A DNA stretch of 64,000 bases from Dryas octopetala (Eukaryota; Streptophyta; Magnoliopsida; Rosales; Rosaceae), in NCBI GenBank assembly GCA_963921425.1, contig OY992835.1, forward strand, positions 23,498,001-23,562,000, given 5' to 3'. This document shows, piece by piece, positions 53,451 to 64,000 of the stretch. Under the pieces are notes generated by a model. The model made no database searches. It was not told the DNA's origin and was given only the letters and a program-made list of their open reading frames with translations. Within the stretch, counting starts at the first letter, position 1, and every line of letters starts with the position of its first letter. A program made the position numbers and the translations under genes.

Positions 53451-55567
53451 ATGGCCTCCACGACCTCGTTTGCTTCCGGGGTCAGTCTTAGCCTTCCTCC
53501 GCAGTCGGTTTCTTCCAAATGTTGCAATAAAAGTCCTCTCTTTGCTCACCCACACCTCTCTCCGAGCTTCCATGCCAGACCCAAATCATTCAGGGCCTTA
53601 ACTTCGCGCCAATCCGAGCCAAACGGTGCGTTCGGAAATGGGTTGAAGAGATTTGGTCGGACTTCGAAGCCCTTTGCTGTGCGCTGCCAAGCTTCTTCAA
53701 CTGGAAGGGTATCATATATTCTTCATATTCTTTGCTTTGCTTAGCTTAGCTTAGCTTAACACAAACTTTCTTTCTCTTTCAATTATGTGTGTAACGGGGT
53801 TATGGTATTGATGGAGTGACAGATTACGCAACAGGACTTCACAGAAATGGCGTGGCAATCGATTGTTTCATCGCCAGAAGTGGCAAAAGAGAACAAGCAT
53901 CAGATAGTGGAGACAGAGCATTTGATGAAAGCACTCTTGGAGCAAAAGAATGGGCTTGCTCGCCGTATTTTCGCCAAAGTTGGGGTTGACAATACCCGTC
54001 TTCTTGAGGCCACTGATAAGTTTATTCAACGCCAGCCAAAGGTATTTCCAAATGGGTCCCTAATATTATCCACTCTTAGATGTGATGTGTTTTAGTGTCT
54101 CTGTAATGCTTTAAGAACATGAATTTAGCTATGTAAGACTTTGGCATTGCTCGTTTATGCTCTTGAATTTACTACTTGTGTGTTAATATTTGGATGGTAA
54201 GAGGGTAAGTTAAATGTCTTAAGGTACAAACTTAGATTTCTGTTTCTCGAATTAATCATGACCCTCTTATAAACAAGCACACAAGATTTAAGTTATTTAT
54301 TGATGCACAATAATTTGACATAGAACTATGGATTTTTGAGGCCCTGAAAACACATGATGGTGGTAGAGTGAGGCCCTTAGACAGCCTACGAGATAGTAGT
54401 GAGATACTACAAACATGTATTCAGATGACTGATAAGACTATATACATTCTCTAGACCAGTGTCTTTATTCTAAGACCCTGATTAATTTATGTCCGTCTCT
54501 GTCTAATTACAATAGGTTCTTGGTGAATCTGCGGGCACAATGTTAGGACGTGATTTGGAAGCCTTGATTCAGCGAGCCAGGGATTACAAGAAAGAGTATG
54601 GGGACTCATTTGTGTCTGTGGAGCATTTGGTTCTTGGTTTCGCTCAAGATCAACGATTTGGGAAGCAAATATTTAAGGATTTCCAAATATCCAAGCAAAC
54701 TTTGAAATCTGCTATAGAATCCATAAGGGGACGCCAATCAGTTATTGATCAAGGTTGCAATGTGTTTCATTACTTTTTATCACTGTAGAGGGTGTGCGTG
54801 TGTATTGCTTGATCCAACAAATGCAGAGTGGGGAAACCAAAAGCAGAAGTATGACCGTCTATTTTTGTTGCAGATCCTGAGGGAAAATATGAAGCACTTG
54901 AAAAGTATGGAAAAGATTTGACAGCCATGGCAAAAGCAGGAAAGCTTGACCCAGTCATAGGGAGAGATGATGAAATACGCAGGTGCATCCAGATTCTTTC
55001 CAGAAGAACAAAGAACAACCCAGTGCTGATTGGTGAACCAGGTGTTGGAAAAACTGCAATTTCTGAAGGGTAAGTACCTAGTTGTTTGTGTATATGGGCC
55101 ATTTAAATAGGGATTTGTTGAACCATTATTGGTTTCCCCCATAAACAGCTAGCCAGTTACTTTCTTATCTTGTTAGTAATCTTACTACTTACTCTTCTTG
55201 TTTCTGCTAGCCATATTGAACTTCTTGGAAGAGTTTTAAGCTCAAACCAAATTCTTCACATGTTAAGCATTAATGTGCTGTATAACATGAATAATAGTTT
55301 AAACATAGTAATATAGTTATTTGAGCATGAGCTGAGTACCAAGTTCTTACACTGGTACCTTCATTATGGCATAGCATAGGCTTCATGCGACATAGGTTGA
55401 TCTATTTAAGCCTTGTTTTGGAGGCTTCTAATGGACTTATTTCTCTATTGTGTGCATAACTCTAACTCTAGCTCTTCAACAGGCTTGCTCAAAGAATTGT
55501 GCAAGGGGATGTCCCTCAAGCTTTGATGAACCGTAAGGTGTGTACTCTATCTTGAGTTTGATGCCAG

Positions 55568-55621
<54 letters not shown>

Positions 55622-58600
55622 CCTCCCCCTCCCCCCAGCAATTAGTAGCACAGTTCTGCTAAATCATTTGAAAAATCTGGATATTTACCTGACCTATTTC
55701 TCTCTACAGCTAATATCCCTTGACATGGGCGCACTAATTGCTGGGGCAAAATATCGGGGAGAATTTGAGGATAGGCTGAAGGCAGTACTCAGGGAAGTAA
55801 CAGAGTCAGATGGCCAGATTATCCTTTTTATTGATGAGATTCACACAGTTGTCGGGGCAGGTATTAAGCTTATTAAATTTCTATTCTTTTATTTGAGTGG
55901 AACAGACTTTAATGATCAATCTGTACTATGTATTGGTGGAAGGCTTTCCTTTTTCATCCATTCTATTGTTTTTGTTAATGAGTTTGTGTAAACCTCCATC
56001 AACATCAACATAATAAATTTAGCAGTAGTTCCAGTCTTTTGGGTTTGGTTGAAAACATGATCATAGTGACTCTGATGGGAACGATGATCTATTTTTATCT
56101 GTTTCAGGTGCTACAAATGGTGCTATGGATGCTGGAAATCTCTTAAAACCCATGCTTGGTCGGGGAGAGCTGCGGTGTATAGGTGCAACAACACTGGATG
56201 AGTATCGAAAATATATTGAAAAAGATCCAGCATTAGAGCGTCGTTTCCAGCAAGTTTATGTTGATCAACCTACCGTGGAAGATACCATTTCAATACTCCG
56301 GGGACTGCGTGAAAGATATGAGCTGCATCATGGAGTTCGCATTTCTGATGGTGCACTTGTGCAAGCTGCAATTCTCTCAGACCGTTACATCAGTGGGAGA
56401 TTTTTACCTGACAAAGGTAATATTATTACACACAAGGTATACAACAACTTAACATGTTGAACAATCTTTGCTTCAGTTAGAAATTGATCCATTGATGATG
56501 GCTTGCTTTTATGTGTAAGCCAGTCAAAATCAAAGATTTTTTGATAGTAAGGCTCTGAGGAAGTGTGTATCTGTTTAGTCTGCTATTAAAAGTGAAGAAC
56601 TATTACTTAAAGAACTTTTGTTCAATTAATTTATTAGCATATACATGTTACATTGAATATATATCCTTGAATTGCAGCTATTGACTTAGTTGATGAAGCT
56701 GCTGCTAAATTGAAAATGGAAATAACGTCAAAGCCCACGGCCCTAGATGAGATTAATCGTTCAGTGTTGAAACTTGAAATGGAGAGACTATCTCTTACAA
56801 ATGATACAGACAAATCTTCTAAAGAGAGATTGAACCGCCTTGAGGCTGAGTTGTCTATCTTAAAAGAGAAACAAGCTCAGCTGACTGAGCAGTGGGAGCA
56901 TGAAAAGTCTGTCATGACTCGCATCCAATCAATCAAGGAAGAGGTATGTACATGTCTTGTTTCTCTTTTTAATACCACTTTATTAATCCAAAATTTGAAA
57001 GAACAGCACAGCCACACTCTTATTTTTAATCCAACTTCGAAAGAATAGAAATTCAAGTTGGGGGATTTTACAATTTTCCAAGTAAAACAATTACTAACCA
57101 AATTGGTGAAAAATAAAAATGAGAAGGTAATGAGGTAAATCTTGAAAGAATTATGCGATTGAGTAACAATTCTATATAATGGTACAGGTTGACAGGGTAA
57201 ATCTGGAGATCCAGCAGGCTGAACGGGAGTATGATCTCAACCGTGCTGCTGAGCTGAAGTATGGGAGTCTGAATTCTTTGCAGCGCCAACTTGTTAGTGC
57301 AGAAAAAGAGCTAGATGAGTATATGAGGTCCGGGAAGTCCATGCTCAGAGAGGAAGTCACAGGAGATGATATTGCTGAAATAGTCAGTAAGTGGACTGGT
57401 ATTCCTGTTTCCAAGCTTCAACAATCAGAGATGGAGAAGCTCTTACATTTGGAGGAAGAGCTGCATAAACGTGTTGTGGGTCAGGATCCTGCAGTGACAT
57501 CAGTAGCTGAAGCTATTCAGCGGTCTCGAGCAGGTCTATCAGATCCTCATCGGCCAATTGCTAGTTTCATGTTCATGGGTCCCACTGGTGTTGGGAAGAC
57601 AGAACTAGCTAAGGCTCTTGCTTCCTACATGTTCAACACTGAAGAAGCTCTTGTAAGAATTGATATGAGTGAGTACATGGAAAAGCATGCTGTTTCAAGA
57701 TTAATAGGGGCTCCACCTGGTTATGTGGGGTATGAGGAGGGTGGACAGCTGACAGAGACTGTTCGCCGGAGGCCATATTCAGTTATTCTGTTTGATGAGA
57801 TAGAAAAGGCACATTCTGACGTGTTTAATGTGTTCCTTCAAATTTTAGATGATGGGAGAGTAACCGACTCACAGGGTCGCACTGTGAGTTTCACCAACAC
57901 TGTTATCATTATGACCTCAAATGTGGGTTCGCAGTACATACTAAATGCAGATGATGACACCACGCCAAAGGAATTGGCTTACGAGACTATAAAGCAGCGG
58001 GTGTTGGAGGCTGCAAGATCAATCTTTCGCCCTGAGTTCATGAACCGGGTTGATGAGTATATAGTTTTCCAGCCCCTGGACCGTAATCAGATTAACCGTA
58101 TTGTCAGGTTACAGGTAATTTGCTCCTCAAAAGTGCCTTCTGCCTTGACTACTTTCCTTACAGGCAGTTGTATAATTATTATATTCTGTTCGAGAGGATT
58201 CTGGCTTTATCTTCTTTAGGCCTCTAATTGGTCAATCTCGTTTTTTCTTTCTGTTACATCCTGAATCTTGTTATTCTGCGGCATAGCATCATAGTTTTTA
58301 CATTTTTATCACAGTTGGACCGGGTACAAAAGAGAGTTGCAGACCGCAAGATGAAAATCCAGGTGAGTCATGCAGCTATCCAGCTTCTTGGAAGTCTTGG
58401 GTATGATCCAAACTACGGTGCTAGGCCAGTGAAGCGAGTGATACAGCAGTATGTCGAAAATGAGTTGGCCAAGGGCATCTTGAGAGGAGAGTTTAAGGAA
58501 GAAGACACTGTGTTTATCGACACAGAGGTCACGGCTTTTTCCAACGGTCAGCTCCCCCAGCAAAAGCTAGTGTTCAGGAGGCTTGAAGCTGATTCAGAAT

Positions 58601-58644
58601 CTCCAGCTGCAGAGAACCAAGAAGCTTTCTCCGAGACTCGATAA
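53451..58644 (+). CDS. CLPB3: Plastid ClpB/Hsp100 disaggregase
   Basis: Hexameric AAA+ chaperone of the chloroplast stroma that threads aggregated proteins and works with plastid Hsp70; needed for chloroplast development (APG6). Ten exons: 53451-53708, 53823-54041, 54516-54753, 54874-55069, 55483-55537, 55710-55860, 56108-56416, 56678-56943, 57188-58114, 58315-58644. All phases agree, giving 982 residues. Residues 1 to about 80 are Ser-rich and basic, like a transit peptide. The N domain follows (TEMAWQSIV...[11 protein letters not shown]). NBD1 has Walker A GEPGVGKT (292-299) and Walker [10 protein letters not shown]. The coiled-coil middle domain, diagnostic of ClpB rather than ClpC, is in exons 8-9. 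NBD2 has GPTGVGKTE (695) and [11 protein letters not shown]. The end is variable and acidic. No ClpP-docking loop is expected. The transit peptide separates it from cytosolic Hsp101. Confidence 0.96.
55571..55636. repeat. (CT)n plus C-rich tract in CLPB3 intron 5
   Basis: About 23 CT units followed by CCCCCTCCCCCTCCCCCC, 70 bases before the exon 6 acceptor. Confidence 0.95.
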
Positions 58645-58646
58645 AT

Positions 58647-59330
58647 GTTTGATTTTGTTTCAGCATACCACATATGTTTTCTTAACCAATGTTGCAGAGA
58701 TGCTTATATCATAGTCGGGAGGTTTCTCGTGTATATGACATGTTTACAATAAATATGATTAGCTTCAAAATGTGCTTTGATGGTTCGTTTATATAAATTT
58801 TTCATTTTTGAAAATCCTACATTTCCTGAAGAAATTTTATTTTGCTAGATTTCCAGTCTTGTCAGATTGTATTAAAAGAGTATCCATGTGCTATTTGACT
58901 ATTGAGTATGAGCAACATTTCCAAATTCATTGTCTGGCGAGTTTGTTTGATCATGCAGTTTAAGTTGGACCATGCATCAATGTAGAAGTATATTTTATGT
59001 AAATAAATGTTATATTGTGACACTTACGGAGCTTATTCAGATATGTAAGTGTTCAATTTTGTTTCAGCATACCATGTATGCATGGTTTCTCAACAAATTA
59101 ATGTGGGCAGAGATCCTTAAATCATGATAGTCGGGAGCTTTCTCTTGTATATGGCATAGTTGCTATAGAAATTACAAGCTCCAAAATGTGCTTTAATTCT
59201 TGTTCTCTGACGCATTCTGTTTTTGCTTATTTACAACACAATGTCAGTCATCAAGAGACATGAAAACTCCATTAACTATGATATATTACCTACCCATGCG
59301 GAAATATTATTTTGCCTGATCAATATTGTT
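58647..59330 (+). repeat. Tandem duplication of the CLPB3 3' region
   Basis: The stretch 58647-58790 (TTTTGTTTCAGCATACCA, CAGAGATGCTTA, AGTCGGGAG, TTCTCGTGTATATG, TCAAAATGTGCTTT) is repeated at 59048-59200 with the same order of motifs (TTTTGTTTCAGCATACCA, CAGAGATCCTTA, AGTCGGGAG, TTCTCTTGTATATG, CCAAAATGTGCTTT). Weaker similarity continues to TATCCATGT in both (58880 and 59338). Period about 400 bases. Confidence 0.82.
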
Positions 59331-59874
59331 ACTCCATATCCATGTTACAAATCGTTGTCAATAATTATTTAGCTTAGTGAATGTCTTATAAATAATAGGT
59401 GATTAATAAAATATAAATAAAAACACACAAAGCATTGAAACTTTGGGTCAGGCATTCGAACACTTACAAAAGAATTTCAGTCTCCTAAATTTTATTTACT
59501 TAGTACCTATTCTTAAATAAAATGGTTATTGCTGTTTTATTGGGAAAAAAAAAAACCTCATTTAATAGGTATAATAAAGGTCAATTAATAGTTTGATTAA
59601 GGGAAATTTAACCATGTACGACATAACCCTTCATGACATGTGATCAAATGCAAGTCATCTAGACCGTTCGAGAAATCCATGTCGTATTGTCGTCCTTGCT
59701 GTTCGATTAAACGCAAACGTTTTGCAACCGTGATAGGGTACCTAGATTGTCACTCACCGTAGACTCGATTACACTGTAAATGGGTATTTAGTACCACCAA
59801 CGTTTTCCCTCTGTCTTCTCAGTGTGTAGAAACATTGAGAATAACTGAAAAAGTTTGTGAGCAAAAGGAGACAA
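59331..59874. other. Spacer upstream of the 171-aa gene
   Basis: AT-rich to about 59600, then mixed; the last 200 bases are presumably promoter and leader. No other gene. Confidence 0.35.
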
Positions 59875-61605
59875 ATGGGTAAGTCACCAAGTCCCTCTCT
59901 TGTTTCCTTTTATGTATCTTTTCTTTTTCGTTGATGGGTATTAATCAGTCCACCAGCATCTAAGAATAAATGGGTAGATGCTGTGTTTCCGTATTTTACT
60001 TCTGTTTTTCTTTTTCTTTTTGTGGCAGATGAAGGAGGGGAAGTGGAATCAGAGAGAGGGAACGTAGGGGAGGTAATGGAAGGAGTGGCTTCAATAGCAC
60101 TGTTGCCATGTGGGTCCATATCAGGCCACTTCATCCAACACCACGGTTCCATTAACGTTTGCTACGGTCTTCATGGAACTGGTAATTCCTTTCTGTCTCG
60201 GTTTGTGATCTTATCATGGTGCCTTTGGATGCTTAGTCATGAATGCCCTGTACCATGTTTGTAGAGTTGGCATGTGAAAAGGAGTGTAGCAGGGGAGAGG
60301 ATTATCGTCTAATCAAGCTTGCAATCATAGACTACAATGTATGATGGATTGTTTTATTTTTTATTTTTTGTTTTAGCAGAATGGTTCTTTGCCTGTCATC
60401 AATTTAGTTCTCTTTATGACCTCTAATGGGTTTGGATTTATGATTGATGACAGAGAAAGAAAGAAAAAGTCATTGTTGTGGAGTGTAGAGGCCATGATGC
60501 TGCCAGGTTGAATAGCATTGATCATGCTCATGGGTAACCCACTTTAGAAATTAGAATTATCTTGCTGGTTCTTGCAATACAGTAGACTCTTGGAAATATT
60601 GTATCGTTGGTGTATGTCCATTAGTATATTTGAAACCGTAGATACTTTGGCTTCATTTTTTGTGAAAAGTTTATGCCTTGATACTCCTGTATCTCTCTAA
60701 TTTCTAGAATCATGCGCAAACGCAATGTCTTCCATGACTTGATTAAACTATTACCTCAGATTTTGATAATAACTAAATTATGGAATAACCTTTTCTATAC
60801 TCCATTTGTTATGTAGTTTCATAGTTTCATATCTGAAATTCCATTTTTATTTACAATTATTCCTTTCATGATCGACCATTGCATGTAGATAACAATTGCC
60901 TCTTGTTTGCATTAATTGGTAGGCAGTTGGGAGGAGGATGTTGTAGATATGGTTGAAGAACAGCATGGGAAGAACATGATTTTGGTTTCTTTCAACTGTG
61001 AGACACTGAAATCTGAGAAAGCAGCTGAAGATCATATCAGGCGATTTTTACCCAAATTGGCTGGCCTAGATGCTGTTGTGTAAGACTTGAATCTCTCTTA
61101 TTCCCTGTCTCATAACTTATATGGACAAGAACTTCTGTCGAGCAGACAACAGTCTGGGCTTTCCTGCTACCTTCTAGTTTTCCAGCCCTTGCTATTGAAA
61201 GTCATCTCTCCATCATCTTTTTAGTTTCATTTTTACATTTACTACTTAGAATATACAAGTTGGCATATTTACTATTCCAGGACTTTATGAGAATCCGGCC
61301 ACAGTTCTTTGTTTTTGGAGTAGTGTGTTTTGCATAATGGATCTTTTGGAAGACAATGCAGAGAGAAATTACCTTATGATATCTACTTTCCTGCAAGATT
61401 TCAACTTAAACTGGTTGAGCCTTTGCTCTAGCTTTCCAGGGTTACTTTTGTGTAACCCTATGCTGACTTCTTTTCACTCCTTGCTTATTTGTCAAATAGT
61501 TCTCAGCTTTATATGACTTCAACAAACCCTTACTGGAGACTTGAATTTTGCAGCAATATTGGTAAGATGAGCATTGCGGGGTTGGACTTCGAAGCAGAGG
61601 AATGA
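59875..61605 (+). CDS. Conserved-looking 171-residue protein, family not recognised
   Basis: Six exons: 59875-59878, 60029-60181, 60265-60338, 60454-60533, 60927-61079 and 61554-61605. All junctions are GT-AG and phases agree, giving 171 residues: MDEGGEVESERG..., then SIALLPCGSISGHFIQ, VCYGLHGTELACEKE, EDYRLIKLAIIDYN, VIVVECRGHDAARLN, NMILVSFNCETLKSEK, AEDHIRRFLPKLAGLDAVV and MSIAGLDFEAEE. The first coding exon holds only ATGG. The alternation of beta-like (KVIVVEC, MILVSF) and amphipathic helix (EKAAEDHIRRFLPKL) segments suggests a compact alpha/beta domain without signal peptide or membrane span. I recall similar plant sequences but no function. Six in-phase introns with good splice sites argue that it is a real gene. 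Confidence 0.75.
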
Positions 61606-62496
61606 GCACAATATATGATCTGATATATATATATATATATATAATGTACTTCTGCTCTTTTCATATATACATAATTTGATTGTAATGTGTAACAACATGA
61701 GACTCAGTCTAATGCATGTGATTCGCTCTAATCCATGTTTGCCAAATTTTGATCCTTTTGAGGCCTTTATCTTGCTTTCATCCAATGTATGTCATTCGTT
61801 CTATTGCAACTCAAAGTCCAGAAGGGCTGATAATGAAAGGATGGAGTTTTCAAAACTAATTCTAAATTTATTGAGAATAAAAAAATACCAATGGAACAAG
61901 TGAAGCAACTGATTGGAAGATAATCATGAACAAGTGTATAAAATTATTCCACAAACCAATATGCTAGCCACATACATATTTAGACCATACATAAATGTAC
62001 ATCGTATTACATGGTTCACAGCGACAACATTTTATGTAAAAGACAATTGGAAAAGAAATGGTTAGCAACAGCGTCTAACACTTCTACTGTAAACCATCGA
62101 CCAGGGCAAGATTGAAAGCTTGAACATTTTAATGGTATTGTAATGGTTGATTTCAGCTGCCACAAACAAGCCGACCCAAGAGCCCATAATAGGCTGACCT
62201 TCCCAACTTCATGCTTGCAATGACAAGAAATCTGCGCAAAAGAAACAAAAAAAAAAGGAAAAAGATACCCTAGAGTAGAAAGACTGTTGAGATAAAGCCG
62301 GTTGTAGAGCAAGTACTGAAACATATTACACATATTGGTACACCAGTGTCCAACAAAAAGGGCTGGCTGTTGTTGAACTAGTCATTATAAGTATCGCTCC
62401 ATCTCATGCATAGAAAATTCATTATAAACTAAAACTTCTAAAACTTCTAGGTGTCCAACAAAAGATAGTACCTCTTTTTGGTTTCAACTTTCACTC
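61606..62496. other. Convergent 3' regions of the 171-aa gene and the F-box gene
   Basis: Contains a TA microsatellite (61621-61642) and AT-rich spacer; no further gene is supported. Confidence 0.4.
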
Positions 62497-63237
62497 CTAC
62501 TCTGATGTCTCTTCTGAATCCGATAGAGGTAACAGGGTACAGATCCCAAGCATATGTCCATTGAGGCAAACAAAATACTCAATGCAGTCATCATAAGCAC
62601 CCAATCTGCAGCTGGCACTCTGCGGTATCATTTGGGCTTGCAACATGCTCCATAACTTGGCCTTACAGTAAGGGCACACCTCTGTTGGATGAAGTTGGGC
62701 CCCCTTTTTAATCAACATCTTGCGAACCTTTGACATTGAGAACGACTTGAAAATTCCCCGGAAAAAGCCCACGTCTCCCTCTTCTCCTTGGTCAAGATGT
62801 TCACAAGGGTCAGAGACATACAAAACATCTGTTCTGCATTGTGGCAAAAGAAAGCTCTTCCCTGATGTCCTAGAGAATCTGGTCCTATAAACAAAGTGAC
62901 CAGGGATTTGAATGCTATTAAAGAGGCCACCCTTCTTAGATCCTGAACAGTAAATAAGCAGCTTCCCAAGTGCCCTCCAGTTCCCATCTACACTGTGACT
63001 CCCACTAGATTGAAGATCAAGCATCATCTTTGGTGCTCTTGTTCGGCAAAACTCCTTCCACAGTACACGCTTGGCGAGATCATCAAACCATTTGCAGACA
63101 CAAGAAAGTGTAGCAATTAACTTAGGATTCCAATTCAATTTTTGAAATACTAGGAATATCGCATCTTCACTTAGATGTCCTTTTGTGCATTGACAGCTTG
63201 TTGAGTGTATACAACGATACTGCTTTGTAAGAATCAT
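62497..63237 (-). CDS. EDL2: EID1-like F-box protein (EDL1/EDL2 type)
   Basis: F-box proteins couple substrates to SCF ubiquitin ligases; EID1 acts in phytochrome A signalling and its EDL relatives in light, ABA or stress responses. Single coding exon, 246 residues. The start MILTKQYRCIHSTSCQC is followed by an F-box at about 20-65 (LSEDAIFLVFQKLNWNPKL...CVCKWFDDLAKRVLWKEFC). The conserved EID1-type C-terminal half has GNWRALGKLLIYCSG, GHFVYRTRFSRTSGK, VLYVSDPCEHLDQGE, a CPYCKAKLWSM metal-like motif and YFVCLNGHMLGICTLLPL. Length and start fit EDL1/EDL2 better than EID1 or EDL3. In Arabidopsis EDL1 is next to CLPB3 and EDL2 next to the PPR gene At5g39350. EDL1 versus EDL2 is not resolved; the symbol is a best guess. 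Confidence 0.88.
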   Translation of the reverse strand: MILTKQYRCIHSTSCQCTKGHLSEDAIFLVFQKLNWNPKLIATLSCVCKWFDDLAKRVLWKEFCRTRAPKMMLDLQSSGSHSVDGNWRALGKLLIYCSGSKKGGLFNSIQIPGHFVYRTRFSRTSGKSFLLPQCRTDVLYVSDPCEHLDQGEEGDVGFFRGIFKSFSMSKVRKMLIKKGAQLHPTEVCPYCKAKLWSMLQAQMIPQSASCRLGAYDDCIEYFVCLNGHMLGICTLLPLSDSEETSE

Positions 63238-63246
63238 TTTGTCTAC

Positions 63247-63958
63247 CTAGTAAGATTAAAAAATACAATAATCTCAAATCACTGTAGTTCGTGAGAGTGC
63301 AAATATAACATGTGCACACTCTATCGTTCAAATACGAGAACAAATGCTAGATTTGATATTACCAGAATCTGAAAACTAGGAGCGTCTCTGAGCAATAAAA
63401 AATAGTAAGAATCAAGCTTGCTAAACACATACTTGAAAAGAAAAAAGAAAAAGAGCAAAATTAAGAAACCATAACATTCAAAAGAGTTTCAAGCTACACA
63501 CTACCAAGGAATTTTACTTCATTTCAACATCTCATATTGCAAAGAGTTTTTAGCTAAAGCCATGTGAAGAGCATGTATCCGTTTAGTATTATAGGGGTAG
63601 CTTTGCAAGTGACTAGAAAGTAATTTCAACATAACAAAACACAATAGCGATACGGATAAGCTCCGCATTTCAACTTTAACATATTTGAATATAAACAAAA
63701 CATGAACCAGAAACGAGCATTTGCCATTCTCAATCAACTTCAATAGAATAACACAAAACAAGGTTTTCGTATATTTCTCAACGCATATCCTCACTTCCAA
63801 AACGTTAGATCCACAAGGCCCTCTACATCAAAATCATAGCTTTTAAACAAAATCTACTGCAACCCTAAGCAAATACTTAATCCAAATAAAATCCACATTG
63901 ATTCTTTACTTGATTGTAAAAAATTCGAATAAAAAGAAGAAAAAAACGAAGAACTTAC
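63247..63958 (-). other. Leader intron of the EDL gene
   Basis: On the minus strand a donor TTTT|GTAAGTTC (GT at 63958-63957) and an acceptor TAATCTTACTAG ending at 63247, nine bases before the start codon, would remove 712 bases. The interval is AT-rich and non-coding. The upstream leader exon would begin right of 63958, partly outside the window. Confidence 0.55.
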
Positions 63959-64000
63959 AAAACCCGAGGCCATATCAAAATCAACCAAAACACAGGGAGA

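Noticed and set aside
1-64000. CRISPR arrays, bacterial operons, rRNA genes, retroviral or LTR elements
   Set aside because: None found: repeats seen are microsatellites, minisatellites, MITEs or SINEs, with no regular spacer arrays, long terminal direct repeats or viral genes.

Overview
The window is nuclear DNA of a flowering plant, clearly a eudicot. Genes are intron-rich with GT-AG junctions, spacers are AT-rich, (GA/CT)n microsatellites are abundant, and the proteins belong to plant-only or plant-type families: plastid starch phosphorylase, GAUT glycosyltransferase, membrane-anchored ubiquitin-fold protein, EID1-like F-box, FAR1-related factor and PLS-type PPR. Gene content and repeat style would fit Rosaceae, but that is a guess. 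No bacterial operon, CRISPR array, rRNA, convincing tRNA or retroviral/LTR element was seen.

Layout, left to right: a cut-off BRR2 helicase fragment (2-220); an AT-rich spacer with a Mutator-type MITE (1823-2369); UDP-glucose 6-dehydrogenase (UGD, +); an unrecognised repeat-containing membrane protein (6221-6958, -) bracketed by direct repeats; an ELM2/SANT protein (9718-11315, +); a five-finger C2H2 protein (14075-15802, +); a probable Pack-MULE (16917-18990) carrying a calmodulin-like gene fragment; plastid alpha-glucan phosphorylase PHS1 (19822-26205, -, 15 coding exons); BAG8-like co-chaperone (27724-29279, +); FAR1-related FRS protein (30421-32538, -); ISD11/LYRM4 (35075-35377, -); a PPR protein (36139-38130, +); a repeat-rich spacer (38.3-42.8 kb) with a tandem array and a perfect-TSD MITE; GAUT13/14 (43489-47280, +); MUB (50261-51918, +); CLPB3 (53451-58644, +); an unrecognised conserved 171-aa protein (59875-61605, +); and an EDL1/2-like F-box protein (62497-63237, -) whose leader intron runs to the right edge. 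Exon chains were assembled by hand and all close in frame.

The genes do not form one pathway. UGD makes UDP-glucuronate, the precursor of UDP-galacturonate used by GAUT enzymes, so two cell-wall pectin genes share the block. PHS1 and CLPB3 are plastid proteins and ISD11 is mitochondrial. The strongest large-scale signal is conserved gene order: from memory, Arabidopsis has pieces of this set at At5g15440-15490, At3g29310-29360, At5g39320-39360 and At3g01010-01050, so this window looks like a less fractionated version of one ancestral segment.

I did not find a clearly new biological system. The best candidates for a second look are the 16-residue-repeat membrane protein flanked by direct repeats, the Pack-MULE with its captured calmodulin-like fragment and G4-prone tract, and the tripled 23-residue unit inside the phosphorylase insertion loop.
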